A stretch of 64,000 bases of DNA from JALHVH01 sp963773685 (GCA_963773685.1 CAVZBY010000011.1:744001-808000); one strand, 5' to 3'; positions 1 through 9,475 are shown, counted from the stretch's first letter. A program made the numbers and translations. Notes: generated from the letters alone by a model not told the origin.

Positions 1-884
1 GTGGGTCACTCTTAAGGACGGAACATGAAAAGATTGAGAATGAAATAAAGCGCAATATTCCGGAGACTACATTTTCAGATATTGGAGGAATTGGAGAGAT
101 CATTGAAACCGTTCGCGAAGTAATTGAACTCCCTCTTATTAAGCCAGAGATATTTAGCGAGCTTGGCATTAAGCCACACAAAGGCATTCTATTATATGGC
201 CCGCCTGGTTGCGGGAAAACGATGATCGCGAAGGCTATAGCAAATGAAGTTAACGCACATTTTATTTTAATTAGCGGACCCGAGATACTAAGCAAATGGT
301 ACGGGGAATCCGAAGCAAATCTCAGAAGATTATTTCAAGAAGCCAAGAACTTGCAGCCCTCAATTATCTATTGGGACGAAATTGATTCTTTAACCCAAAA
401 AAGATCAGAAGATGAGACTTTAAGGCTTGAGTCTAGATTGGTAAATCAGCTGCTCACATTATTGGATGGCGTTCAGGAATTAGGCAGAGTTTGTATTATC
501 GCCTCTACAAACCGGAAAGATCTAATGGACGAAGCCCTATTAAGGCCGGGTAGATTTGATTACTGCATCGAAATTAATAAGCCCACAAGAGAAGGCTGCT
601 CTCATATTTTCAGCTTGGCAATTAAAAACATGCCCGTCAATAAGAAGTTGGACGTAAAGGAGTTCAGCGATAAACTATACGGACTATCTGGAGCTGAAAT
701 TACCTTCGTTGCGAGAGAAGGTGCTTACAATTGTTTAAGAAGGAGTTTCGATCTGAAAAAGATTATAAAAGAAAAATTATCTGATGCATGTGACTTAAAA
801 GATATTTCCATAGCCGAAGAGGATTTCAATTTAGCACTTATTCACCTAATGGATTCAACAAAACCAAAAGCCATTGAATCGTAA
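1..884 (+). CDS. Cdc48/PAN-like AAA ATPase (5' end outside window)
   Basis: The reading frame is open to the left edge, so the N-terminus is missing; the visible part is essentially one complete AAA module. It begins with a FSDIGGI segment typical of the Cdc48/PAN/ClpC-like AAA class, then Walker A GPPGCGKT, pore loop KWYGESE, a Walker B variant IIYWDEID (Trp where an aliphatic residue is usual) and an arginine-finger region ALLRPGRFD, followed by the helical lid. Family knowledge: these ATPases thread or remodel protein substrates. It is the first visible gene of a plus-strand run with the HEPN-like and nuclease-like genes (gaps of 68 and 79 nt), which suggests an ATPase motor of a multi-gene defence-type system. 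Base composition is AT-rich, unlike the genes after 9.4 kb. The fold is certain; the substrate is unknown. Confidence 0.85.
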   Translation, partial: GSLLRTEHEKIENEIKRNIPETTFSDIGGIGEIIETVREVIELPLIKPEIFSELGIKPHKGILLYGPPGCGKTMIAKAIANEVNAHFILISGPEILSKWYGESEANLRRLFQEAKNLQPSIIYWDEIDSLTQKRSEDETLRLESRLVNQLLTLLDGVQELGRVCIIASTNRKDLMDEALLRPGRFDYCIEINKPTREGCSHIFSLAIKNMPVNKKLDVKEFSDKLYGLSGAEITFVAREGAYNCLRRSFDLKKIIKEKLSDACDLKDISIAEEDFNLALIHLMDSTKPKAIES

Positions 885-952
885 TATGCCAAAATCTTCA
901 AGTATAGCTCACAAAGTAAGTACTGATTACGTCCTGCCTGTTATGAAGTCTC

Positions 953-2230
953 ATGAGCATTCTTACTGAACCCTATCCGCGAATTGTCCAGACTCCCCGT
1001 GAATTTAAAGCCATTGGGAAGCTCTCTGTTATCGGAATGCCAGAAGTATCTGGTGTAACAGCTAGTGTCATACATACTAACGATCGCGGGTTACGTGTTA
1101 CCTTAGATGGTATTAGCATAGAAAGGGCTCTTATGCTTTTCAACCTAGGAATGCCCGGCCAGTCCTCACCAACCAATTCCTTTATGGGCGAATCAGATGA
1201 TAAAAACTGGGACATCGAACTCAAAGATATCTTTTTCCAGCACATCGATTCTTCGGAGAATTCATTCATTGATGGCCCCGTTCAACATGTGATTGCCCAC
1301 AAGCGCCATTCTGCTTCGCATCAACGTACGCTTATTGGACTCGGAGATATAGCCACGAGCGGTTTCAATATGTTTTCAATGCCATTAACTAAGTCTAATG
1401 GGAGTCCCGGCATCTCGTTGCAACGCATAATTGTGCCTCTCCCGCCCTTAAGTGAAGACCCGAAGCACTCTACGTACCTTCACTTAGTTAACCCCAATCT
1501 GCATAATTTTATCCGGCAAGAAAAGACAGGTAGTCTTCCGGTCTTGAGTGCTTTCCTTGTAGATCAACGTCCTGTTCCGCGTGATCCTACGAATCAATTA
1601 GTTACCGAGCTCAGATCAATGCTTGGTTTCGCTACAGGCAGTTCATCACACTTTCTTTGCGTTTATCACATTGATGATGTAGAACTTCCCTATCATATCG
1701 AATTTATGAGAGTTCCATCATCCGTTTATCAGCCATCTTTTGCTGCGCTTCCATTACTTGATCTACCTCAGAATAACTATATCGGAGGTTTTGTCTCAAA
1801 ATCGTACAGCCATTGGAAACGTGCATCAGATATTGGATTTGACCTTGCTATGCATTTTGTCTTAGATTCGACAAACAACCCTTTCCTAGAGATCCGTTTT
1901 GCCACATTAAGCGTAGCATTCGAGTCCTTGGCGTCACATCATGCGACAGCAACGGGATTTTCAAGAGAGCTAAAGGATATAAAGAAAGGAAAATATAAAT
2001 CGTTTAAGGTCCTACTAAATGATATTTGCAATAAAGTAGGAGTTGCTTGGGATTCAAAAGAATTTGTCGATATACGCAACAAGATACTCCATGAAGGCGG
2101 GCTTCTACCAAACGCAACGTTTGATAAGTATCGCGAATTTGTTAACATCTTCCATCAAATCATTTTAAAAACGGTCAAATATTCGGGAACATATACCGAT
2201 GTCAAAACATTCTCTAACGGAACCATCTAA
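953..2230 (+). CDS. Hypothetical protein with C-terminal HEPN-like R-x4-H motif
   Basis: A 425-residue protein of no family I can name. The last ~110 residues are helical in character and carry R375-N-K-I-L-H380, which fits the R-x4-6-H catalytic signature of HEPN ribonucleases, preceded by VAFESLASHH as in ApeA/Apea-like HEPN proteins. The N-terminal ~300 residues look beta-rich and could be a sensing domain. ATG at 953 is preceded in frame by a stop at 944-946, so the start cannot lie further upstream; the ribosome site is weak. It lies between the AAA ATPase and the PD-(D/E)XK-like gene on the same strand. Inference: an RNA-cleaving toxin or effector of an abortive-infection type system. 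A non-catalytic helical domain remains possible. Confidence 0.6.
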   Translation: MSILTEPYPRIVQTPREFKAIGKLSVIGMPEVSGVTASVIHTNDRGLRVTLDGISIERALMLFNLGMPGQSSPTNSFMGESDDKNWDIELKDIFFQHIDSSENSFIDGPVQHVIAHKRHSASHQRTLIGLGDIATSGFNMFSMPLTKSNGSPGISLQRIIVPLPPLSEDPKHSTYLHLVNPNLHNFIRQEKTGSLPVLSAFLVDQRPVPRDPTNQLVTELRSMLGFATGSSSHFLCVYHIDDVELPYHIEFMRVPSSVYQPSFAALPLLDLPQNNYIGGFVSKSYSHWKRASDIGFDLAMHFVLDSTNNPFLEIRFATLSVAFESLASHHATATGFSRELKDIKKGKYKSFKVLLNDICNKVGVAWDSKEFVDIRNKILHEGGLLPNATFDKYREFVNIFHQIILKTVKYSGTYTDVKTFSNGTI

Positions 2231-2309
2231 ACCCCAAGCGCGTTTTTCTAGATAGCTATGTGATATCAAACAAACGATTCATTTTTTAAGAATACAGGGG
2301 GTAACTATA

Positions 2310-3731
2310 ATGAAATTCTCGGATTTTTTTCACTGCACCTATACTAAAAGTGACGATTGGTTTGATCCCATTTTGTCTATCGATACTCCGCTATTTATTG
2401 ATCCTTTTCTAATATACAAACAACAAGAAGGGATCTTCAAGGACAGCCATAAAGAAATCATAGCTTTCTTTAATACTCAATTTAAGTTGCTTGCATCTTC
2501 AAAAGGTAATGCTAATTCTATTCCATATAAGAAAGCATTCTATTCAATGTTCTTTCCAGAAGTTGAAGAAATATGCCTTGGTTATACTTCAAAGGGGACA
2601 AACGGGCTTGGTTCGTCCTCAGGTATAGGAAATGTTATTGTTTCAGCGATGCTTGAGGCAATCGGCGCCGGGGTGAGCGAGATTAGTCATTTCGAAGAGA
2701 TCACTCTTCTGCGAGAAGGGTTTGGTGCGGACAGGATTTCTGATATGACAGCAGGCATTCTGAAACATCGATTAATAAGATATACGGAAGCCATTTGCAA
2801 AAGAAAGAATATCCCACTGATTGAACATGATTTTAGATTAGGGAAGTATAACTATACTTGTTATAGATGGGAGCCTCTTAAGGCTAATCTTCCTTTCAAT
2901 AAATGGAATAGTAAGCCAATCCTTCTTGTCCCAAAGAATTATCTCCGTGATCTTCCTACAATGAATGCGGTATCTTTCTGGGATTACTGTTATATCAACG
3001 AGAATGATCTTCTAAGAACGGAATTCAGTGATGACATATCGAAGAATGTTGACAAACCGACGATAATAGATTTTGCACGTGGTCACTCCGCTATACGAAA
3101 CAATTATCAACTATACTTAGAAGATCAACCAATTGACCCATACAATATAGAAGAAGATAAACATGGGCTCTCCAAATGGTACGACAGCACAAAAGACTAC
3201 GTCGAAGCCCATCCTCTTTCCCTTACCTCTCAGGCCGCGTTCCATAAGGCGCTCTCAACAATGATCCGCGAATTCAAGCATTTCATTGAAGAAAATCAAG
3301 GCTGGAAATTACTTTGGAACGATGGCGGAAAAAGTAAATGCGAAAAGGCCGCGCAACTGCTTTTTCTTGGGATAGTTAAACATTATTGCCATGCCAATAA
3401 CATTGATATATCCCCGGAAGCAAACATTGGCAGGGGGCCTGTTGATTTTAAGTTCTCCAATGGCTACCTATACCGTTCTTTAGTTGAGCTAAAGCTCGCT
3501 CATAATTCGAAGTTTTGGAATGGACTTAATAACCAGCTGCCTACTTATCTTAATGCTGAGAGCATAGACAATGGCTATTTCGTCGTCATTCTTTTCACTG
3601 ATAATGACATTAAGAAGACAAAGGATATTCATGATATTGTCAGCAATTTCTCAAAAAAGATCAAAAGGTCGATAAACGAAGTCGTTGTGAATGCGCTTCC
3701 TGATAAGCTATCTGCCTCAAAGCTGCATTAA
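2310..3731 (+). CDS. PD-(D/E)XK nuclease-like protein
   Basis: A 473-residue protein. The C-terminal third has the layout of a PD-(D/E)XK nuclease: E345 in a helix, D379 in GRGPVDF, E393-L-K395 in SLVELKLA and Q409 in NNQLPTYL. The N-terminal 300 residues begin with FSDFFHCTYTKSDDWFDP and match no family I can name. The start is well supported: caggggg lies 8 nt before ATG. It is the third visible gene of the AT-rich plus-strand operon. Family knowledge: such cores occur in restriction and other DNA-targeting effectors. With the AAA ATPase and HEPN-like genes it suggests a nuclease arm of a defence system. It converges on the CHAT gene across a 135-nt spacer with no obvious terminator. Confidence 0.65.
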   Translation: MKFSDFFHCTYTKSDDWFDPILSIDTPLFIDPFLIYKQQEGIFKDSHKEIIAFFNTQFKLLASSKGNANSIPYKKAFYSMFFPEVEEICLGYTSKGTNGLGSSSGIGNVIVSAMLEAIGAGVSEISHFEEITLLREGFGADRISDMTAGILKHRLIRYTEAICKRKNIPLIEHDFRLGKYNYTCYRWEPLKANLPFNKWNSKPILLVPKNYLRDLPTMNAVSFWDYCYINENDLLRTEFSDDISKNVDKPTIIDFARGHSAIRNNYQLYLEDQPIDPYNIEEDKHGLSKWYDSTKDYVEAHPLSLTSQAAFHKALSTMIREFKHFIEENQGWKLLWNDGGKSKCEKAAQLLFLGIVKHYCHANNIDISPEANIGRGPVDFKFSNGYLYRSLVELKLAHNSKFWNGLNNQLPTYLNAESIDNGYFVVILFTDNDIKKTKDIHDIVSNFSKKIKRSINEVVVNALPDKLSASKLH

Positions 3732-3866
3732 TTGCAAAATAGTTTTCGCCTTCAGCCAGATCATTTTCTTGAGGGCGATCTATCTATTGATACATTTCGG
3801 CCTAGGGTCTTTATTGGCATACATTTACTATTATAGAAATAATTACAAAAACAAAGCGATAAAGGC

Positions 3867-6800
3867 CTAATTAATTCCCCCCATTAGAACAAAGGGAGCC
3901 CAAAAAAACGGATGAGAATATGAAATTGTTTTATTACCGATCTTGCCCTCTGAATCCTTAATATTCAACTTAGCTATTCTGAGCGCTTGGCCACTCTTCC
4001 CATTATCAAGTAATAGATGATCATAAAAAGCATCCATGAATGCTTTTGTGGATTCATCCGATACTTGCCAAAGAGATACAATAACGGACTTGGCTCCTGC
4101 CTCAAGAAATGCCCTGGGCATCCCGAGTACACCTTCTCCGGAAATCTCTTCGATCTTTTGCCCAACCCCCGTTTCACAGGCAGAGAGCACCACAAGATCA
4201 CAATCCATTTTTAGATTTCCGATATCGTAAACATTAAGATAATCGACTTCTTTCTTTTCATTATTAAAGGACAATGCCAAACGAGAAAAAGCAGGCTCAT
4301 TATCATCCAATATCCCGTGAGTAGCGATATGAATAAGGCTATAATTGCCCAACTCTCTAATAACAGCTTCCTTTGATGCATCCTTATTGACAAGAAGCTT
4401 AGGATTCTTAAACTTCTTCGCTATCGCAGTGACTTCATAACCTGCGTTTGGCAGATCCATAAGCATCGAATTCTTCCTTCCCTCTTCATCAACGCCGTAA
4501 TCAGGGTTCCCTATCACAAGAAGATCCGTGGATATCGGTTTCTGATCGGCGTTCTTCCCAAATATTTCTCCATAATGCACCGTTGGGAGATAGCTAATCT
4601 CAAATTCATCTATCAAGTACTTAAACTCTGAATATTTACTAAACATCTTACTACTGTCTTTCCCGACCTGTTTTTGCGAACTTATTAAGCATTCAAAAGG
4701 TAGATAACAAAGAGCTTTATGTGGGATAATCAATAGCTTTTTCACACCCCCCAGGTACTTGGACGTAGGCTCAATTAGTGCTTTATACAAATTGATGGTC
4801 GCGATATAATCATAATTACTCAATTCGGCTAGTATGAATGCCCCTTTTCTTATTCTTTCATAAGTCCCCCTGATCTTCAGAACGTCTTCTGTTATCTTTT
4901 GTTCTGACTCATTTAATGCCACCATATTAATGCTGTTGCCCTTAATAATAAAAACAACACTTATGCTAGAACTCAAATAATATTCTAATATCGCCGTTTC
5001 TTTATCCCTTACCATACCCTTGTCTATTTCAGCGAGCGTAATTGGAGCACTTTTAAAGCTTGCCTTTAGGCTTCTATTTGGGTTCTCAATTGAACTCTCT
5101 GTGTTCAATAGCTCCTCTTCTTTATCAACGATCAGCCTTTTTATTCTACTAATTTCGTTGTCGTTCTTAGTATTGCGAAACAGCGCACGATAGCTTTCAA
5201 TCTCCGCATATAATCTATTCCTCCTTACTTGCAGCGCACTGGAAACAGTATCGAGGGTTTGTTTTTGTGGTTTCCTATATTTCTTTTTAAAGGCTCGCGC
5301 CCTCGCGCTCTCTGAAGCGTTAAGCGCTTCAACTGCGTTCTTAGGATCTTCACTATTGAGAGCATAAAGAGACGCTATTAGAGTATCTATAATTGCGTTC
5401 TTGGTTTCTAAAAAGTTGCTCAAAACGTATCTTTCTTTAATGTTTTCGCCTAACTTCTCATTGGCAGCGTTTGCCTCAATTAAGATCGGGATAGCTTCTT
5501 GATATTTCCCCTGAAGTGCTAATATGAAACCGAGCATCCCTCTCATAGTAGCTCTATTTTCAAGATCGTTCTTAGTGTATGAATAATTAGTTATGATTTC
5601 GTAAGCTTTAGCATAATTGCGATTCTTAGTTTCTTTTAGAATGGTTATCGGCATTATTAGGTTATCGTCTTCTTTGCCTTGTATAGCTGCGGCCTTTTTA
5701 TAATAGTTTTCAGCCAACCCATAATTTTCAAGGCCGAACTGAAAGGTGCCAAAGGCCCGAAGGGCATCAGCTTCTTTGTTTGCGTCTTTAAGCGCTATTG
5801 CTAATCTATAGCTCTTGTCGATGTTCTTCGCCGCCGATATGTTCTCGCCCAAAGAAGTATACAAACTTCCCAACTTCATTGACATTTCATAATTACAAAT
5901 ATTTTCAAGCGTTTGCTGGCCAAACCCTTCAACAATTTTCAGATACGACTTAGTCTGTTCGCGGTCACCCAATTGGTTAAACAGGTCGGCGTAGCTTAAG
6001 TAGATCCTACAAAGGGTCTCCTTATCTTTCAATTGAGTAAATATGTCTTTGGAATAAAACAAAAGTTTGTGCGCTATAGAATAATCCTTTTTGCCCAAGA
6101 AATGATCGCTCCCTTGATAGACGGCTAGACCAATGGTTCTTAAACACTCATCCTTCCCTTCGAACTCGCCCACCGATTTCATAGCCTCAGCAAAACATAA
6201 TTCAGCACTTGGAAAATCGCCAATCTTAAGATTAAACTGAATCATATAAGTATATATTTGGGCTATCATTCTTCTATCGTCTATTTCTTTTGCGATTCGC
6301 AGGCTAGTTAGAAGATGCTCATACCCAACATCATATTCAGCCAAATCAAACAGCTCCGCAGCATATTGGTATTCTGCTAATACCATACCTGCTCCGTGTT
6401 TTGTTTTTTTTAGCCGGTTTATCGCTTCTTTAAAGGCTTGATGTGCCTTTGTATATTCACCCTCTTTAAATAGTATGTCTCCTTTAAGTATATAGGCCAC
6501 AGCCGCTTTATCTGACTTATTGCTTCTTTCATAATAATCTATGGTTCCACTGATCAGTTCCAGTGCTTTCTGGAATTCACCCAGCACCGATAACCACCTT
6601 GAGATAATCACGTCTATTCTACGGATAGATTCTTCATCATGGAGTGCAACAATAATATTCTTCGCGGCTATTGCATATTCGAGTCCTTTTTTTGGATTCT
6701 GCTTGCCATATACAATGCTCAGTTGCCCAAGCAATTCAGCCTTTGCGCCAAGGGCACTTGATTCATTGCCCCATTCTGCAAGGATGGTTTCTCCTTCCTT

Positions 6801-7337
6801 TGTCGCTCCAATCGGATCTCCCGTTCTATCCATACAGTCAACTATTTTTGCGGAAAAGATCCCAATTAGATATCTATCATCGATTTCTCTAGCGATGGAC
6901 CGCCCCATAATAAATGACTTTATCGCTTTATCATATAGATTGAGGAGTAGATATGCTTCGCCTGCTGTCCCTAGTGAGATAGACTTAACTTTTTTATCGG
7001 GGATGTCGTAAGAGAACTCGATAACCTTATTAGATATCCAAAGTGCTCCCTTTGGATTTCTTGGAACGATACTAATAGCATAATCATTTAGCTTGTTCGC
7101 AAGTTCGCTTCTTGTTTTCTTGTCTTTCCATAAAACATTTTCAATTTCTATATTCGCCTGCTCATATTGTTGTTCATTAACGAGTGAAAGAATCTTTTCT
7201 ATTTCGATAGTACCTTTCGCTAAATCGGGTGCGCCCTCATGAATGATAGTTGAACAAGATGCAAAGAAATTGATTAACGCCAAGAATAGGAACGCATGAG
7301 TAGATACCGAACCCAAGAAAGACTTTAAATAATCCAT
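3867..7337 (-). CDS. TPR-CHAT domain (caspase-like) lipoprotein
   Basis: A 1156-residue protein. Residues 1-28 are a signal peptide ending in a lipobox-like FFASC28, so it is probably an exported, lipid-anchored protein. Residues about 40-700 are degenerate TPR-type helical repeats; the C-terminal ~320 residues form a CHAT domain of the caspase/separase clan. The catalytic dyad is visible as His1007 in HIATHG and Cys1054 in LSACETG, followed by the typical end FFWAPFVLMGG. The start codon overlaps the last 13 nt of the upstream trypsin-like gene, so the two are translationally coupled. Family knowledge: CHAT proteases act in defence (for example with gRAMP/Csx29) and in regulated proteolysis. 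An envelope location together with a serine protease is unusual and suggests an extracytoplasmic proteolytic cascade; this part is inference. Confidence 0.88.
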   Translation of the reverse strand: MDYLKSFLGSVSTHAFLFLALINFFASCSTIIHEGAPDLAKGTIEIEKILSLVNEQQYEQANIEIENVLWKDKKTRSELANKLNDYAISIVPRNPKGALWISNKVIEFSYDIPDKKVKSISLGTAGEAYLLLNLYDKAIKSFIMGRSIAREIDDRYLIGIFSAKIVDCMDRTGDPIGATKEGETILAEWGNESSALGAKAELLGQLSIVYGKQNPKKGLEYAIAAKNIIVALHDEESIRRIDVIISRWLSVLGEFQKALELISGTIDYYERSNKSDKAAVAYILKGDILFKEGEYTKAHQAFKEAINRLKKTKHGAGMVLAEYQYAAELFDLAEYDVGYEHLLTSLRIAKEIDDRRMIAQIYTYMIQFNLKIGDFPSAELCFAEAMKSVGEFEGKDECLRTIGLAVYQGSDHFLGKKDYSIAHKLLFYSKDIFTQLKDKETLCRIYLSYADLFNQLGDREQTKSYLKIVEGFGQQTLENICNYEMSMKLGSLYTSLGENISAAKNIDKSYRLAIALKDANKEADALRAFGTFQFGLENYGLAENYYKKAAAIQGKEDDNLIMPITILKETKNRNYAKAYEIITNYSYTKNDLENRATMRGMLGFILALQGKYQEAIPILIEANAANEKLGENIKERYVLSNFLETKNAIIDTLIASLYALNSEDPKNAVEALNASESARARAFKKKYRKPQKQTLDTVSSALQVRRNRLYAEIESYRALFRNTKNDNEISRIKRLIVDKEEELLNTESSIENPNRSLKASFKSAPITLAEIDKGMVRDKETAILEYYLSSSISVVFIIKGNSINMVALNESEQKITEDVLKIRGTYERIRKGAFILAELSNYDYIATINLYKALIEPTSKYLGGVKKLLIIPHKALCYLPFECLISSQKQVGKDSSKMFSKYSEFKYLIDEFEISYLPTVHYGEIFGKNADQKPISTDLLVIGNPDYGVDEEGRKNSMLMDLPNAGYEVTAIAKKFKNPKLLVNKDASKEAVIRELGNYSLIHIATHGILDDNEPAFSRLALSFNNEKKEVDYLNVYDIGNLKMDCDLVVLSACETGVGQKIEEISGEGVLGMPRAFLEAGAKSVIVSLWQVSDESTKAFMDAFYDHLLLDNGKSGQALRIAKLNIKDSEGKIGNKTISYSHPFFWAPFVLMGGIN

Positions 7338-8620
7338 GCTTCAGATATCTTGCCTTTGCCATCCGCATCTATTCCGACAATATCGGGGTCTCCATCATAG
7401 TTAATATCTGCCAACATAAGGTCGAACTTGAGATTCAGGTCAGTATCGATAAGTATTATGTCTTCCGCTCCATCTTCATTAAGATCCATTGTGAGAAGGT
7501 TGGCTTTTATTTTCTTTCCATGTTCCATATCGAATTCAACCCCTTTTGAGTAACGATATGATTCTTTATTGGTTTTTTTATCCACAAGGGATATATAGTC
7601 GTATTCACCATTCTTATCTTTATCTACTTTGTAAGCATTACATTCGTTTAGTATATCGTTGACTGAAAACAATGGCATTCCAATAATCTTCCTGATAGCT
7701 CCTGAGATCTTAGTTTCCTCATTAATCGCTAATAAAAGGAATTCCTTAATTTCTTTTGACGAAACTGCGAAGTTTAGGTTCTGAGCGTTCTCGCCAACGT
7801 TAGAAAACGTAACCAGCCCTATAACTTCCCCCGAATCACTTAATAGCGGTCCCCCCGAATTTCCAGGGCTAATGCTCGCATCTATTTGAACTACATCCGC
7901 AATCTTTTCTTCTCCAAACTGGAACTTGTTTCTAATAGCAGTAACTGTTCCATGAGAATACGTCCAAACCAACGAAAGTGGGTGCCCAATTAGATGGGCC
8001 TCGTTTCCAACGACCTGTTTTGTATCGTCCAACTTTAATTCGCTAAGTTGCGTAGGTACTGATTTCAGCTTGAGGATAGCGATATCTCGCTTTGCGCTAT
8101 ATCTAACCAAAGTCGCGGGGTAGAATTTCAGCTTTGCAGGATCTTGGATGTCCGGATTATAAAGGGCTACGAGAAGGTTCTTGATCCCCGAAGTTACATG
8201 AAAATTTGTAATAATTAGGCCCTTGGTCCTATCAATAACAAAGCCTGCCCCGCTCCCTATATTAGGGGCAATGATAAGAACGGTGGCATGAACCGCATTC
8301 TGATACACTTCGGTACTCTTCGCTGATCTTAGTGTGAACTTATAGTTAGAAAGGCTTTTTATAGTATTCTTAAGGTTCTGCTTATCCCCGATATAGGGAA
8401 TAAGGAGGTCCATAAAATCAAAGCTATCTCCCAAGATGTTGGATATCGATTGGGGACTATCTAAAAGCTTAATATTACTTGAAGGCATGGATTCCGAAGC
8501 AAGGGCAGTTTTAACGTTTTGAAATATCAGCTTATAATTATCTTCGCCGGTGGCTGGGTTGATGCTTGAAGAAAGAAGCAAAAATGAGACTACGACAAAT
8601 GGCAAACATCTACTTTTCAT
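7325..8620 (-). CDS. Secreted trypsin-like (S1/HtrA-type) serine protease with DxDxDG repeats
   Basis: A 431-residue protein with an N-terminal signal peptide (VVVSFLLLSSS). The S1 protease core spans about residues 105-300, with a visible catalytic triad: H141 in TNFHV, D179 in KRDIAIL and S255 in SPGNSGGPLL. There is no PDZ domain, unlike DegP. The C-terminal 100 residues instead carry four Asp-rich loops (around 333, 379, 405 and 418) such as DINYDGDPD, which resemble Ca2+-binding EF-hand/dockerin/FG-GAP loops. The start is supported by aagggggatt just before ATG. It is the first gene of a two-gene operon and overlaps the CHAT gene by 13 nt. Family and export are clear; Ca2+ control of activity is a guess from the loops. 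Confidence 0.87.
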   Translation of the reverse strand: MKSRCLPFVVVSFLLLSSSINPATGEDNYKLIFQNVKTALASESMPSSNIKLLDSPQSISNILGDSFDFMDLLIPYIGDKQNLKNTIKSLSNYKFTLRSAKSTEVYQNAVHATVLIIAPNIGSGAGFVIDRTKGLIITNFHVTSGIKNLLVALYNPDIQDPAKLKFYPATLVRYSAKRDIAILKLKSVPTQLSELKLDDTKQVVGNEAHLIGHPLSLVWTYSHGTVTAIRNKFQFGEEKIADVVQIDASISPGNSGGPLLSDSGEVIGLVTFSNVGENAQNLNFAVSSKEIKEFLLLAINEETKISGAIRKIIGMPLFSVNDILNECNAYKVDKDKNGEYDYISLVDKKTNKESYRYSKGVEFDMEHGKKIKANLLTMDLNEDGAEDIILIDTDLNLKFDLMLADINYDGDPDIVGIDADGKGKISEAWII

Positions 8621-8670
8621 GCGAATCCCCCTTACTATAGTAGTCCACTATCGTTAATCTGACTGTATTC

Positions 8671-8700
8671 AATGTACCACCCATGAAGATAGATTTTCAA
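8671..8700 (-). promoter_or_regulatory. Candidate sigma-70 promoter for the trypsin-CHAT operon
   Basis: On the minus strand TTGAAA (8700-8695) and TACATT (8676-8671) are separated by 18 nt, about 50 nt before the trypsin-like start codon. Five of six and four of six bases match the consensus. The region is AT-rich, so chance matches are possible. Confidence 0.35.
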
Positions 8701-9090
8701 GTCAGTCTCTTCCCGGGAACTTGGGCCTTCTCAAATGATAATTCAGCACTCTTGTGGAGAATTTCATTTATCTTATGACATAAATTGGCCCTATTTTTAA
8801 TGCGCGCCTCTGAGCTCTTAAGGTCCAACTATTAAATTAGAAAAGCTATAGAGAGATCTTCGTAGATATGTCGACCATCCACTCGTCCCCCGGATGACCC
8901 GGCAAGGGGGCCTCGGGGTGCTAAGGGTTTTTATCGGGCTTGGGCTGAGTTCGCTTCGCGAGTTAATGAGGAGACAGGCCTTTCCCTGTGTGCCACCGGT
9001 GTGCCACATTCGATTGAAAACCGCTGAAACTACGAGTCTACAGTATAAAAGACAAAATCAAGGGAAAGACTGATAAATAAGGGGTTACTC
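8701..9090. other. Island boundary spacer without a supported gene
   Basis: No convincing gene is visible. Composition switches from AT-rich to a GC-richer patch at about 8870-9010, with a short direct repeat GTGGCAC (minus strand, near 8990-9005), then AT-rich again up to the tRNA. Short open frames here (for example 8818-9009) show no family resemblance. The position next to the 3' end of the tRNA gene is where an integrase or attachment site of a genomic island would be expected, but no integrase is recognisable. Confidence 0.4.
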
Positions 9091-9166
<76 letters not shown>

Positions 9167-9180
9167 ACGAGGTGAACACC

Positions 9181-9209
9181 ATATTACAAAAAGAACTCCG
9201 GCGCGTCAA
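9181..9209 (-). promoter_or_regulatory. Promoter of tRNA-Ala
   Basis: On the minus strand TTGACG (9209-9204) and TAATAT (9186-9181) are separated by 17 nt. The -10 box ends 14 nt before the mature tRNA 5' end, good geometry for a stable RNA promoter. Confidence 0.6.
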
Positions 9210-9256
9210 GCGCAAGGGGCGGGGCCTGATCAGGGAGCAAGACTCCGGATCTTAGA

Positions 9257-9284
9257 GCGCAGTCTGAAGCCTGCGGCTACATCA
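9257..9284. repeat. REP-like repeat, family A (single degenerate copy)
   Basis: Contains GAAGCCTGCGGCTACATCA, the same core that recurs at 11.1-11.4, 12.3-12.4 and 22.3 kb. It lies in the spacer between the tRNA and the DUF3943 gene; nothing else is visible in 9210-9475. Confidence 0.5.
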
Positions 9285-9475
9285 GGATCGCAATATGGGG
9301 CCGCTGAGCGTGTATCAATAGGGTTTCGTCCCCGCGCCCCGCGGCGGCGGTCCCCAGGGACACCCATATCCGGCTGATCCGGCTTGACTTATCCGGTCGT
9401 TCCATGTATTGATAATGCCAAAAACCCAGGTTGAGTGAGTCGAGAAACCGAGACGGCGGGAAGCCCGAAAAACCG

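Noticed and set aside
886..969. 27-codon frame MPKSSSIAHKV... between the AAA ATPase and HEPN-like genes
   Set aside because: Very short, no clear ribosome site or family; could be a coupled leader peptide but cannot be supported.
8818..9009. Integrase remnant next to the tRNA
   Set aside because: The 63-codon frame shows no tyrosine recombinase motif (R..HxxR..Y) and is too short to judge.
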